Of a DNA stretch of 64,000 bases, positions 8,152-16,930 are shown one piece after another. The notes beneath the pieces were generated by a model that was given only the letters and a program-made list of their open reading frames with translations, was not told the DNA's origin and did not search any database. The first letter of the stretch is position 1, and the number at the start of each line of letters is the position of its first letter. The DNA is from Sphingobacteriales bacterium (lineage in GTDB: Bacteria; Bacteroidota; Bacteroidia; Sphingobacteriales; Sphingobacteriaceae). The stretch covers positions 1 to 64,000 of the forward strand of contig JAATFQ010000209.1 of NCBI GenBank assembly GCA_015655115.1, given 5' to 3'. The translations under genes were made by a program, and so were the position numbers.

Positions 8152-8571
8152 ATGGATGCGGTAAGGTTCCAGGCAGAACAGAAGTCCATAACACTGGAAC
8201 TCATCTGTAGGAACGACTTGCCGATGGTAAATGTAGATACTGAAAAGACAGCCTGGGTGCTGGTCAACTTCCTGTCCAACGCACTACGCTACAGTCCGGC
8301 CAAATCGAAAGTCATTATTCAGGTTTTAGCAACCGGCAATAATATAGAGTTCTCTGTCCGCGACTTTGGCAAGGGGATAGATGAGCAGTACCAAAAACGA
8401 TTATTTGAACGCTATTTCCAGGTGCCTACCGACGGGAACAATAAATCAGGCTCGGGCCTTGGCCTGGCTATTTCCAAAGATTTTATTGCAGCTGAAGGTG
8501 GGAAGATCTGGGTAGAAAGTGCAATAGGTGAAGGGAGCAGGTTTTGCTTCCTGCTTCCGATAGTAGAGTAA
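8152..8571 (+). pseudogene. Orphan HATPase_c fragment of a histidine kinase
   Basis: A 139-codon frame holding only the ATP-binding half of a histidine kinase: N-box VLVNFLSNALRYS, G1 box VRDFGKGID, F-box RLFERYF and G2 box GSGLGLAISKDF. It begins in the linker that normally follows the H-box helices (MDAVRFQAEQKSITLE), and an in-frame TAA sits five codons upstream of its ATG. No dimerisation domain, PAS domain or membrane segment is present. I read it as the 3' remnant of a PAS-type kinase cut by a deletion. It could still be expressed as a stand-alone ATPase-fold protein, since the remaining frame is intact, but phosphotransfer to its own histidine is impossible. Confidence 0.7.
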
Positions 8572-8628
8572 CGGGTTAATATGGCAGTTATAACCTGGAA
8601 AGCATGGAAAAATAAAGATAAAAAATAA

Positions 8629-8662
8629 GGGCTAATCCTTCCTAAAATTAGCCCCTGTTTTT
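8629..8662 (+). terminator. Rho-independent terminator
   Basis: An 8-bp stem GGGCTAAT/ATTAGCCC with a 10-base loop, followed by CTGTTTTT. It lies 58 bases past the stop of the orphan kinase fragment and isolates it from the receptor gene that follows. Confidence 0.75.
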
Positions 8663-8794
8663 GCTGAAATATATATGTTTGAACCGCATATATCATATTG
8701 TAAAAAAATATCAGTCAACTATCTGACCCGATATCTTTATCTGGAGATTAAAGATAATAAATTATCTTAGAGCCACCAAATAAATTTTAAATAG

Positions 8795-10756
8795 ATGTTG
8801 AAAAAAATAAATAATATAAGCATTTGGGTAATTGCTTGTATTAGCCTCATCGCTACAGCCCTCTTTACAGGGAAGGTGCGAGGGCAGGATGTCCCTCAAA
8901 AAACCCATGAAGCACGCATTGTACAGCTTCGGGGGGATATCAAGGAATATATTTTTACCTACAGTGATATTCAGTACCTGGAAGATCCGGCAGGCACAAT
9001 CAATTTCAGCGATATTAAAACTGAGCCTTACCAGCATCAGTTTGTTGCTTGTAAAGCCAAATATCCAAAAAATACACATCCCGGGTCTGTCTATTGGTAC
9101 CGGATCCGCGTAAATTATAGTGCGCCTGCCAATCCCAGCTTTCTGCTCGAATTTTACGATCAGACCATCGAAGATATACAGGCTTACCTGCCAGACCGCA
9201 GCGGGCAGTATCTCCGTTACCAGGCTGGTGCAAAATACAACTTCAGCAACAGGTTATTTTCCCATAAGAATTTCGAGTTTTTGCTGCAGCATCCCGGTCA
9301 GGGCATTTATACTTATTATTTCCGGCTGCGTTCCTCACAGGAAGTCAATGTGATCATCGTACATAGAAGTCTTCAAAGATATGTCAGCTATGCGCTCACA
9401 GAGTATTTCAGTTTTGGCCTTTTTTATGGGATGATTGTCATCTTCAGCTTCTACAACGTGCTGATGTACGTAGTGATGCGGAAGCGCGAATACCTGTATT
9501 ATGTGCTTTATATCCTTGCCGTAGGATTATATGAAATGTGTACCGATGGTATTGCCTTTCAGTATCTGTGGCCTAACTCGCCCAGGTGGAATGAATATGC
9601 CTTTGGTATCCCTTTATTCCTGGTCAGCAGTTTTGCCCTCCTGTTTACCAGCGAGCTGCTGCGGGTTAAAAAAAGAGCTCCGCAGCTCTATCAGCTGATC
9701 ATTGGTGTGCTGGTTATCCGTACCCTATTCTTCCTCCTTTGCTTTTTTTATAACAAAGCCTGGTTTGGATATAAGTTTATAGAATTTCTGCCCTTGTCGA
9801 TTGCCTTTTATACTGGTGTTTACAGCTGGATTAAAGGATTTAATCCAGCGCGTTTTTTTGTATTGGGCTATGCTTTTGTATTTCTGGGCTTCATTTTAAA
9901 GGTATTGGTGGCGATGGGCTATGGGAGAGCTCTCCCCGGCCCGATAGCCCATTATAGCATCAGCTTTTGTTTTATTCTGGAGATGCTGTTTCTTTCATTT
10001 GCCATTGGCGACAGGGTCCGTTACCTGAAAAAGAAGAAAGAGCTGGCACAGCAGAGAACAATTGTGCAGATGACAGAAAATGCGCAGCTTAAAGACTCTA
10101 TGAACCGCGACCTGGAGATCAAGGTTGAGGAGCGCACGCGCGAAATTGTGGCACGTACCAATGAGGTTCATGATAAGTCGCTCATCATAGAGCAGCAAAA
10201 CGAAGAGCTGCTGTCGGCAAATGCACTGTTAAAAGAACAATCCGAAGAAATAGAACGGATGAACCTGTTGCTGCAGGAAGATAACCAGCAGCTGCAGACC
10301 AATATAAAAAAAGTAACGCGCGACAGGCTGATGTCTGCCGAGGTTAACTTTGCTGAGTTTAGCAAGACCTATCCCGACAGGGAGTCGTGTTTTGGCCTGC
10401 TGGCAGAGTTAAAATGGAAAGACGGGTATACCTGCCGGAAGTGCGGCAATACGCATTACTGTGCCGGCCATTTGCCCTATAGCAGGCGTTGTACAAAATG
10501 CGGATACGATGAATCGGTAATTGCGAACACGATTCTTCAGAATACTCGTATTCCTGTTAATAAAGCTTTTTACATCATCTTTTTGATTTATACTACCAAA
10601 GGGAAGATCTCCTCTTATAAAATCTCCGGGCTGGTAGATATCAGGCAAAGTACCTGCTGGATGTACAGCAATAAGATTAAAAAAGTTATGGAAGAACGCG
10701 AAAAGGAAATGCGCAAGGCCGGGGCAGCAGGATGGACTAAGCTGATACCAGAATAA
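8795..10756 (+). CDS. 7TM-DISM receptor fused to an IS1595-type zinc-ribbon domain
   Basis: A 653-residue membrane receptor with an unusual output. Order: signal peptide (about 1-30), an extracytoplasmic jelly-roll-like 7TMR-DISMED2 domain (about 40-190), seven hydrophobic helices (about 200-410), a long coiled coil (about 410-515), then a C-terminal module at about 516-640 resembling the N-terminus of IS1595-family transposases. That module has the CFGLLAELKW segment, a CxxC pair at 547/550, a second CxxC at 566/569 in RRCTKCGYDES, and a helical NTILQNTRIPVNKAFYIIFLIY stretch ending in a possible DNA-binding helix (STCWMYSNKIKKVM). The DDE catalytic domain is absent. 7TM-DISM proteins normally carry kinase, cyclase or HTH outputs. 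I infer a domesticated transposase DNA-binding part used as a membrane-tethered regulator. Domains are clear; function is inferred. Confidence 0.85.
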   Translation: MLKKINNISIWVIACISLIATALFTGKVRGQDVPQKTHEARIVQLRGDIKEYIFTYSDIQYLEDPAGTINFSDIKTEPYQHQFVACKAKYPKNTHPGSVYWYRIRVNYSAPANPSFLLEFYDQTIEDIQAYLPDRSGQYLRYQAGAKYNFSNRLFSHKNFEFLLQHPGQGIYTYYFRLRSSQEVNVIIVHRSLQRYVSYALTEYFSFGLFYGMIVIFSFYNVLMYVVMRKREYLYYVLYILAVGLYEMCTDGIAFQYLWPNSPRWNEYAFGIPLFLVSSFALLFTSELLRVKKRAPQLYQLIIGVLVIRTLFFLLCFFYNKAWFGYKFIEFLPLSIAFYTGVYSWIKGFNPARFFVLGYAFVFLGFILKVLVAMGYGRALPGPIAHYSISFCFILEMLFLSFAIGDRVRYLKKKKELAQQRTIVQMTENAQLKDSMNRDLEIKVEERTREIVARTNEVHDKSLIIEQQNEELLSANALLKEQSEEIERMNLLLQEDNQQLQTNIKKVTRDRLMSAEVNFAEFSKTYPDRESCFGLLAELKWKDGYTCRKCGNTHYCAGHLPYSRRCTKCGYDESVIANTILQNTRIPVNKAFYIIFLIYTTKGKISSYKISGLVDIRQSTCWMYSNKIKKVMEEREKEMRKAGAAGWTKLIPE

Positions 10757-10873
10757 CGCCATCAATTTTTTTATCCCAGTTTTTTTCGCTAAATCGTATT
10801 GTTTTACATTTTTAATATATACCTTAAACAGAAAAGCATTTAATTTGTTAATAACGCGATTAGATCAGGTCGG

Positions 10874-11980
10874 ATGAATACAGACCCTCAGGAACAAAAC
10901 AGACTAAACGAGCTACATCGATTTCTGCAATTGGATTTCAGTAAATACTCAGAGCTGCAGGATATTGTAGATCTTGCAGCACAAATATGCGATAAGCCGA
11001 TCGCAATGCTTACTTTTTTAGATAAAGAGGTAAACTGGTTGAAGGTACGTGTAGGAGTAGATACTGATGCAATGCCGCGCGAAACCTCCTTTTGTAAATA
11101 TGGCATTGAGCAGGATGAAATCCTTATTGTTCCTGATGCAACAAAAGACAGTCGTTTTGTAAATAATCCATTAGTAAAATCAGCTCCTAATATCCGTTTT
11201 TATGCAGGAGCACCTTTGATCCTTAAAAATGGGCTGAAATTGGGTACACTCTGCTTATTTGATGTGAAACCAAATAATATTAATACGACACAGCAAAAGG
11301 CACTCACCGTTCTTTCCAGGCAGGCCACATTATTTCTCGAGTCGGAACTGGACCACCTGGTGCTTAAAAGGCAAGTCGAGGAAATCGAGGCCAAGAATGA
11401 AGCCCTAAGGAAAATCGCCTATATGCAGTCGCACGAGATCAGGCAACCCTTAACCTCGGTGATAGGACTGGTTAACTTAATCAGGGATGGGCATCATGCG
11501 GTTGACGAAGAATGGTTAAGCATGATATTTGAGGCTACAAGAACTTTAGACGACAGGATAAAGGCAATAATAGCGCAATCAATTTCAGGGAAAGACTTAA
11601 AGACTGTTCGCTTTTATAAGATGGTGGAAGAGATAGAAGATTATGCTATACTGTTGCTTGATGCCGAAGGTAATATTGAGAACTGGAATAAAGGTGCGGA
11701 GATTATGAAAGGATACACTGCAGATGAAGTTATAGGTAAAAATTTCAGCATGTTCTATAGTGAAGAAAGCAGGGCGAACAAATATCCGGAGCAGTTAATC
11801 GGCAAGGCAATCAAAGACGGAACTGCAAAAGATATAGGCTGGAGAATATGTAAAGATGGTTCCAGGTTTTGGGGCAGCGTTACCATCACAGCTATTCATG
11901 GCGAAAATGAGGAAGTTATTGGCTTTACAAAGGTGACAAGAGATCTTACTTTGGTAAATAAATCCTCAACAGGATTTTAG
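10874..11980 (+). CDS. GAF/H-box/PAS signalling protein without an ATPase domain
   Basis: A 368-residue cytoplasmic protein. A GAF domain (about 20-155) with the MLTFLDKEVNWLK and RFYAGAPLI motifs is followed by a HisKA-like helix pair with H-box SHEIRQPLTSVIGL (His187), and then a PAS domain (about 247-360) with ENWNKGAEIMKGYTADEVIGK and a PAC-like end (GFTKVTRDLT). There is no HATPase_c domain: the protein ends after PAS, and no kinase domain follows in any frame. It therefore cannot autophosphorylate, but could accept phosphate from another kinase or act as a dimeric sensor. The gene begins 117 bases after the 7TM-DISM/zinc-ribbon gene on the same strand, so the two may be co-expressed. 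Family is certain; role is not. Confidence 0.85.
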   Translation: MNTDPQEQNRLNELHRFLQLDFSKYSELQDIVDLAAQICDKPIAMLTFLDKEVNWLKVRVGVDTDAMPRETSFCKYGIEQDEILIVPDATKDSRFVNNPLVKSAPNIRFYAGAPLILKNGLKLGTLCLFDVKPNNINTTQQKALTVLSRQATLFLESELDHLVLKRQVEEIEAKNEALRKIAYMQSHEIRQPLTSVIGLVNLIRDGHHAVDEEWLSMIFEATRTLDDRIKAIIAQSISGKDLKTVRFYKMVEEIEDYAILLLDAEGNIENWNKGAEIMKGYTADEVIGKNFSMFYSEESRANKYPEQLIGKAIKDGTAKDIGWRICKDGSRFWGSVTITAIHGENEEVIGFTKVTRDLTLVNKSSTGF

Positions 11981-12179
11981 ATTTCCAGGCGCAGTAATAC
12001 CTGAAACAGAACTTCACTTTATATGTTATACCGGTAACATATGAGGGACATAAAGCTATAAGGTACAACTGTATTCTATTGTAAGTTGAGCATTGCGGGA
12101 AAACAGTTAAATTTTCTTTTGATATCAATCGTAAGATATTCCAGATGTTTATTAAATTTACAAAACAGCTTATCAAAAA

Positions 12180-12395
12180 ATGGAACAATTTACAGTAAGA
12201 CTGCTCGATAAGGAGCTAATTGTTGATCCTTGCGAAGATGGAAGTGGCTTTGATATCTTTTTCGGATATGAGCACAAAGGTAAAATTTATGCTAAGCCAG
12301 ATAAAGAGCATGGTGTAGTCTGGGCATCTGACGATGATATAGATCCGGAATTGGTAGAGATGATTGGCGAGCTCATACAGCAGGCAGAAATGTAG
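12180..12395 (+). CDS. Small acidic hypothetical protein
   Basis: A 71-residue, strongly acidic protein that I do not recognise by function. It starts MEQFTVRLLDKELIVDPCED, has a Gly/Phe-rich strand segment (GFDIFFGYEHKGKIYAK) and ends in an acidic helix (DIDPELVEMIGELIQQ). Compact beta-strands plus one helix suggest a small globular cytoplasmic protein. It stands between the GAF/PAS gene and an ECF sigma gene, all on the plus strand, with about 200 bases before and about 90 after. Codon use is ordinary and the ATG is clear, which supports a real gene. Confidence 0.65.
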   Translation: MEQFTVRLLDKELIVDPCEDGSGFDIFFGYEHKGKIYAKPDKEHGVVWASDDDIDPELVEMIGELIQQAEM

Positions 12396-12485
12396 TGAAT
12401 GGCTTAGAGCCGCCATGTTTTTAAGAGATGTTTGCTAACATTGAATAATTATGCTGTAAATTCGGCTATAGTAAGGATATCAAGC

Positions 12486-13187
12486 ATGGCAATTCATAAA
12501 TTTTCTGATCAGCAACTGGCCGAATTGCTTCGCAAAGGAGACCGTCTGGCTTTTACAGAAATTTATAACCGGTACAAAAAGTTACTGTATATTTTCGCCT
12601 ACAGGCGCCTCGGGGATATTGAAGAGGTAAATGACCTTCTCCATGATCTTTTCCTCTCTATATGGACTAATCGCGAAGAAATAGATATACAATATACGCT
12701 GTCCACTTACCTATATAGCAGCGTTCGAAATAGGATCATCAACATCATCGCCCATAAACAGGTTTCGGCAAAGTACACAGAAAGTTTTAACAGGTTTGCC
12801 GCGACCGAATACAGTTCCACGGATCACTTGTTGCGGCATAATGAGCTCTCTGGTCTGATAGATAAGGAAGTTGAAAGGCTGCCAAAGAAGATGCGCCAGG
12901 TATTCGAATTGAGTAGGAAAACCAATTATACGCGCAAACAGATCGCCCTGGAGCTTGGCCTCTCGGAAGAAACGGTTAAAAGCCATATGCACCATGCTCT
13001 TAGGATCTTGAAGGTGAAATTCGGGCCATTGCTTATTTTGACGGTACTTGTCGTTTACAATAATTCAGGAATAGGAGGATATTTTGGTACTGAAATAAGT
13101 TCAATTCAAACACCACTTCCGTCCATATACATTCCGCAGTTGCTGAGGTTCTGTTGCTCGGTTCTTTGCCTATTGCAAATTTTGTGA
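12486..13187 (+). CDS. ECF sigma factor (FecI-like)
   Basis: An ECF sigma factor of about 233 residues from the ATG at 12486 (MAIHKFSDQQLAELL); a TTG 54 bases upstream is less likely. Region 2 reads AFTEIYNRYKKLLYIFAYRR, then VNDLLHDLFLSIWTNR; region 4 reads LPKKMRQVFELSRK and a terminal HTH (YTRKQIALELGLSEETVKSHMHHALRIL). A hydrophobic tail after region 4 (LLILTVLVVYN) is common in Bacteroidota FecI-type sigmas. Its partner FecR gene lies about 850 bases downstream, separated by an oppositely oriented PIN toxin pair, so the normal sigma-FecR-SusC order has been interrupted. It would have driven the broken SusC gene further on. Confidence 0.9.
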   Translation: MAIHKFSDQQLAELLRKGDRLAFTEIYNRYKKLLYIFAYRRLGDIEEVNDLLHDLFLSIWTNREEIDIQYTLSTYLYSSVRNRIINIIAHKQVSAKYTESFNRFAATEYSSTDHLLRHNELSGLIDKEVERLPKKMRQVFELSRKTNYTRKQIALELGLSEETVKSHMHHALRILKVKFGPLLILTVLVVYNNSGIGGYFGTEISSIQTPLPSIYIPQLLRFCCSVLCLLQIL

Positions 13188-13205
13188 TCTGAGCACTGAT
13201 ATAAC

Positions 13206-13251
13206 GAACAGTAACCTTAAATAAAAAATATTTTATTCAAGGTTACTGTTC
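13206..13251. terminator. Perfect inverted repeat between convergent genes
   Basis: Thirteen-base perfect arms (GAACAGTAACCTT / AAGGTTACTGTTC) with a 20-base AT-rich loop. The repeat covers the stop codon of the PIN toxin gene and lies just after the sigma gene, so it probably terminates both convergent transcripts. There is no clean T run, and it could instead mark the end of an inserted segment. Confidence 0.5.
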
Positions 13252-13635
13252 AATTATTCCTAATCCAGGAATACGCTCAAAATGTTTTTTATTTAGAGTC
13301 GCAATTTTCATGTTTCGTGAAAGAGCAGTTGCGCCAATAAAAATGTCGGGGATCTCGATAAGTTTATTTTTTTCTTTAAGATGTTTTGTAACTTCAATAG
13401 CGATATCACTTGCCATTTTATCAAAAGGGAGAATGGTAACCCGATCAAAAAAACCTTTCCAGTATTCGTTTTGGGCAGTATTTGCACCAATTAATATTTC
13501 ATATTCTGTGACTACAGATACAGCAAAAAGCATATAAACTTTGGTTAACTGAAAGAAAACACTGTTAGCTTTTATCTTCTTTCTGTAAAAATCAATAAGG
13601 ATAGAGGTGTCCAGGCAAATTATTTCGTTCTCCAT
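13243..13635 (-). CDS. PIN-domain ribonuclease toxin (VapC-like)
   Basis: A 130-residue PIN protein. The acidic active-site residues are visible: Asp9 in LDTSILIDFY, Glu44 in VVTEYEILIGA, and Asp97 in EIPDIFIGATA; the C-terminal LNKKHFERIPGL strand is typical of the family. VapC-type toxins cleave RNA, often tRNA or rRNA, when freed from their antitoxin. The gene overlaps the upstream small antitoxin gene by 16 bases on the minus strand. The pair is inserted between an ECF sigma gene and its FecR gene, both on the plus strand. The toxin looks intact. Confidence 0.9.
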   Translation of the reverse strand: MENEIICLDTSILIDFYRKKIKANSVFFQLTKVYMLFAVSVVTEYEILIGANTAQNEYWKGFFDRVTILPFDKMASDIAIEVTKHLKEKNKLIEIPDIFIGATALSRNMKIATLNKKHFERIPGLGIIEQ

Positions 13636-13856
13636 TCATTGAAGTGTTTTCTGTCAGCCTTATATTGTTCAAATTGTTGAGAATTCATAACCGGCCCTTT
13701 TAATAAATAGCTTTGAAAATCCGAGAGATCTTCAGATGCCTTTTCATAAATAAAGCCATCATCTAACACTGATTTCAATTGTTTAATCTTTGCAGCCGGC
13801 AACTTTTTAATCGCTGCAAGCAATTGTTCATATCTGATGTCTATTGTAACTTCCAT
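13620..13856 (-). CDS. Antitoxin of the PIN toxin pair
   Basis: A 78-residue protein upstream of and overlapping the PIN toxin gene. The N-terminal half (MEVTIDIRYEQLLAAIKKLP) followed by a basic helix resembles the small helical antitoxins paired with PIN toxins in Bacteroidota; the C-terminal half (DLSDFQSYLLKGPVMNSQQF) is the likely toxin-binding segment. I see no classical AbrB or ribbon-helix-helix signature, so DNA binding by this protein is unproven. The role is assigned by size, position and overlap. Confidence 0.75.
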   Translation of the reverse strand: MEVTIDIRYEQLLAAIKKLPAAKIKQLKSVLDDGFIYEKASEDLSDFQSYLLKGPVMNSQQFEQYKADRKHFNEWRTK

Positions 13857-14042
13857 ATCCCTAGCTTTACTTTATCAAAGTTACACAATAGGAAACTTAA
13901 AGCCAAGAGGTCTCTGCTCTGAGATTCAAAATAAAATCCCTGTAAAAGCTGTATTTATGGAATTAAATTATTCATAATTTTTTAACCCTCCTTTACCAGT
14001 TGCCTGTCTCATAGCCTAAATACCCCTAATTGTATTTACGCC

Positions 14043-15251
14043 ATGAACAATGCAGACCACTTCAAAGACCTATTAGAGAAATTCCGGAACAATACCATCA
14101 GTATAGAAGAGAAAGCTTTACTGGAGAACTGGATATTATTCGGCGAGTTTTCTGAACCTGAATTTCCTATGGCAGATTTATCTGATGCTGAAATCAACAG
14201 GCAGCTGGATAGGCTTGGCGCGAAATTGCCGCTGGCTACAACAAGCAAAAAGCTGTGGCCTCGTTTTGTGGTTGTTGCTACCCTTGCTGCATCATTATTT
14301 TTGATCGCAAGCTTAGGCTTCTATTTTTATAACATAAAACAATCCACTAAAAGCCAGAATACGGTTGTGTTTACTCACGATATTGCTCCGGGAAAGGAAG
14401 GTGCTACACTAACCCTTGCTGATGGGGAGAAGATTCTCATCAAAGATGCCCTGGCAGGGAACATCGCCAGCCAGTCGGGCGTAAAAATCTCCAAAACTGC
14501 AGATGGGCAGATCGTATATGAAATTACAGAACATACGGCAGGGGAGGGAGCAAATGCAGGAACAGTATCTGGGGCTATTGCGTATAATACCTTGTCAACT
14601 AGTCGCGGTGAACGCACACAGGTTCGCCTGCCAGACGGGACTGTCGTGTTCCTGAATGCAGCATCTTCTTTGAAATATCCTACCAATTTTGTTAAAATGG
14701 AGAACCGCCAGGTTTCATTAATTGGAGAAGGATACTTTGATGTGGCTAAAGATAAAAAACACCCCTTTATCGTAAAATCCCGTGACCAGCAGATTGAAGT
14801 TCTTGGTACCCATTTTAATATCTCTGCTTATGCTGATGATAAAACAACTACAACAAGCCTGCTGGAAGGCAGTGTTAAGGTAAGCCCGCAAAATATAGGA
14901 AATGCCACTTCGCAAACCAACGGTAATATGAGTTTTAAAACACTTGTTCCCGGTGAGCAGTCTGTACTGAGTACTACAGGTATTCAATTAAAGCCATTAG
15001 ATACAGAGCAAGCTTTGGCCTGGAAAAATGGCGATTTTATCTTTAATGATGCAGCGGCAGAAGATGTCATGAAGCAGCTTGCGCGCTGGTACAACATAGA
15101 GGTGGTGTATGTTGGTGAACATCCTAAGGATCAGTTTACGGGTGAGATTTCCCGCTCAAAAAGCCTCAGCAAGGTATTGGAGCTGCTCCAGCAAACAAAA
15201 GGTGTACACTTTAAAATTGAAGAAAGGAGGGTTATCGTTAGTCAATACTAA
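14043..15251 (+). CDS. FecR-family anti-sigma factor
   Basis: A 402-residue inner-membrane regulator. Cytoplasmic N-terminal anti-sigma segment (about 1-75, with LLENWILFGEF), one transmembrane helix at about 80-100 (VVVATLAASLFLIASLGFYF), then a periplasmic FecR domain (STSRGERTQVRLPDGTVVFLNAASSLKYP; IGEGYFDVAKDKKHPFIV; EVLGTHFNISAY) and a C-terminal DUF4974 domain (FNDAAAEDVMKQLARWYNIEV ... KVLELLQQTKGVHFKI). It should hold the upstream ECF sigma until the receptor's STN domain signals. The DUF4974 region would meet the STN domain of the SusC gene that follows. That SusC gene is frameshifted, so the signalling chain probably has no working receptor here. Confidence 0.92.
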   Translation: MNNADHFKDLLEKFRNNTISIEEKALLENWILFGEFSEPEFPMADLSDAEINRQLDRLGAKLPLATTSKKLWPRFVVVATLAASLFLIASLGFYFYNIKQSTKSQNTVVFTHDIAPGKEGATLTLADGEKILIKDALAGNIASQSGVKISKTADGQIVYEITEHTAGEGANAGTVSGAIAYNTLSTSRGERTQVRLPDGTVVFLNAASSLKYPTNFVKMENRQVSLIGEGYFDVAKDKKHPFIVKSRDQQIEVLGTHFNISAYADDKTTTTSLLEGSVKVSPQNIGNATSQTNGNMSFKTLVPGEQSVLSTTGIQLKPLDTEQALAWKNGDFIFNDAAAEDVMKQLARWYNIEVVYVGEHPKDQFTGEISRSKSLSKVLELLQQTKGVHFKIEERRVIVSQY

Positions 15252-15375
15252 TAGTAATAATCCAAAAAAGCCATTCCGTTGAACCCGGAATGACTTTAAA
15301 TCTGGATTACAATAAACGAATTTATCAATCTCAGCAGATATCTCAGGCGTGGAAACTTAGGATCTCTGCTTAACC

Positions 15376-15415
15376 GCAAAGCTTTCAATACCTGAAAGGT
15401 ATGGTAAAGCTTTGC
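15376..15415 (+). promoter_or_regulatory. Nested hairpin in the leader of the SusC gene
   Basis: Ten-base arms GCAAAGCTTT/AAAGCTTTGC (15376-15385 with 15406-15415) enclose a second six-base stem ATACCT/AGGTAT. The structure ends 21 bases before the SusC start and follows a weaker 7-bp hairpin at 15272-15292. It may be a terminator for FecR, an attenuator, or an RNA-stability element; no T run follows, so a leader structure is favoured. Confidence 0.45.
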
Positions 15416-15435
15416 CCTAAACCAGACTCAAACAA

Positions 15436-16930
15436 ATGTACAATTTTTACAAAGAAAAATTGGGTAGCCTCCCGCGCTGCCTCTCAAAAATCTTGTTGAT
15501 TATGAAGTTGACCACTTTATTACTTCTCCTGGCCATAATGCAGGTGAGCGCAAGCTCTTTTGCACAACGGCTAAGCCTGTCTGCAAAAAATGCTCCGCTG
15601 GAAAAGGTTTTTAAGGAAATCAGAAAACAGAGTGGGTACGACTTTGTGTTTACTACAGCAACACTCAACAATTCAAGACGGGTAAGCATCAATGTTAAAA
15701 ATGTGGGGATTGAGGATGTATTAAAGCTGGTCTTCGACGGTCAGCCGCTAGACTATAGCATCAATGATAAGTCCGTTGTCGTCTCCAAAAAGGAGCGCAC
15801 AGTACTGGAAAAACTAATCTTAATTTTTCAACGCATAGACATCCAGGGGAAAATTGCAGACGAACATGGCCTGCCCCTGTCGGGAGCAACTATCCATATC
15901 GTAGGGACGAAAAAAACCTATACTTCTAATACGGATGGCTCTTTTGCTTTGACTGATGTAGACGAGAAAGCTACACTGGAAATCTCCTATATCGGCTATG
16001 CCACTATAACGGTAAAGGCTAAGGGCAATCTTTCTAATTTGGTACTGTTAAAAAGCAATTCCAAGCTGGATGAGGTGCAGGTAATAGCCTATGGCACCAC
16101 CACAAGAAGGTTGAATACAGGTGCTGTAAACAACATTAAAGCAGAGGATATTGCAAAACAACCGGTGTCAAACCCTCTGGCTGTGTTAGCGGGTACGGTT
16201 CCGGGACTGATTGCCGCACAAAGCAATGGTAATGCGGGTGCATCTATAAAGATACAGATCCGGGGACTTAATTCTATCTCTCAGGGGAGTACACCGCTGT
16301 TTATTGTTGATGGTGTCCCTTTCTCCAACTCCTATCTGGGATCTATGGGCGGCGCTGCAAATGGAGGACAGACGCCATTTGACAATATCAATCCATCGGA
16401 TATAGAATCTATTGATGTATTGAAAGATGCCGATGCTACGGCTATCTATGGTTCCAGAGGTGCCAATGGGGTTATACTGATTACCACCAAGAAAGGTAAG
16501 GCAGGTAAGACGAAGCTTGACGTGAGTGTTTACCAGGGAGCAGGTGAAGCTTCCAGGAAGATAGACTTGATGAACACTGAGCAATATATCACCATGCGCC
16601 GCGAAGCGTTTAAAAATGATAATGTTATACCTACGGCATTAACTGCACCTGATCTGGTGTCATGGGACAATAGCAGGTATACGGATTGGCAGGACTATTT
16701 AATCGGTGGAACGTCGCACAATACGAATGCGAATACGTCTTTATCTGGGGGGGCGAAAATACACAATATGTGCTGAGCATGAATTACAACAGGCAGACTT
16801 CTGTTTATCCTGGCAATTTTGCTGATAACAGGGGTGTGGGACGGTTCAGTATCAGCAATAAATCCAACGACGGCAAATTCAGGATGTCTGTTAGCGGAAG
16901 TTATACGTCAACAAAAAACCGCCTGCCCTG
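15436..16930 (+). pseudogene. Frameshifted and truncated SusC/RagA TonB receptor
   Basis: Outer-membrane SusC-type receptor, N-terminal part only. Intact up to residue about 440: signal sequence, STN domain (about 50-112), carboxypeptidase-regulatory-like domain (about 133-208), and TonB plug (LDEVQVIAYGTTTRR; PGLIAAQSNGNAGAS; DATAIYGSRGANGVILITTKKGK). At a run of seven Gs near 16750 the reading frame shifts: the original frame stops at 16776, while the next frame carries on with receptor sequence (YVLSMNYNRQTSVYPGNF ... FRMSVSGSYTSTKNRLP). Shortly after, the barrel is cut off and replaced by thioredoxin sequence. More than half the receptor and any SusD gene are gone. The STN domain might still signal to FecR if the truncated protein is exported. 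Confidence 0.88.

Noticed and set aside
12022-12041. Palindrome TATGTTA-N6-TAACATA after the GAF/PAS gene
   Set aside because: No GC-rich stem or T run for a terminator and too far from the next start for a convincing operator.
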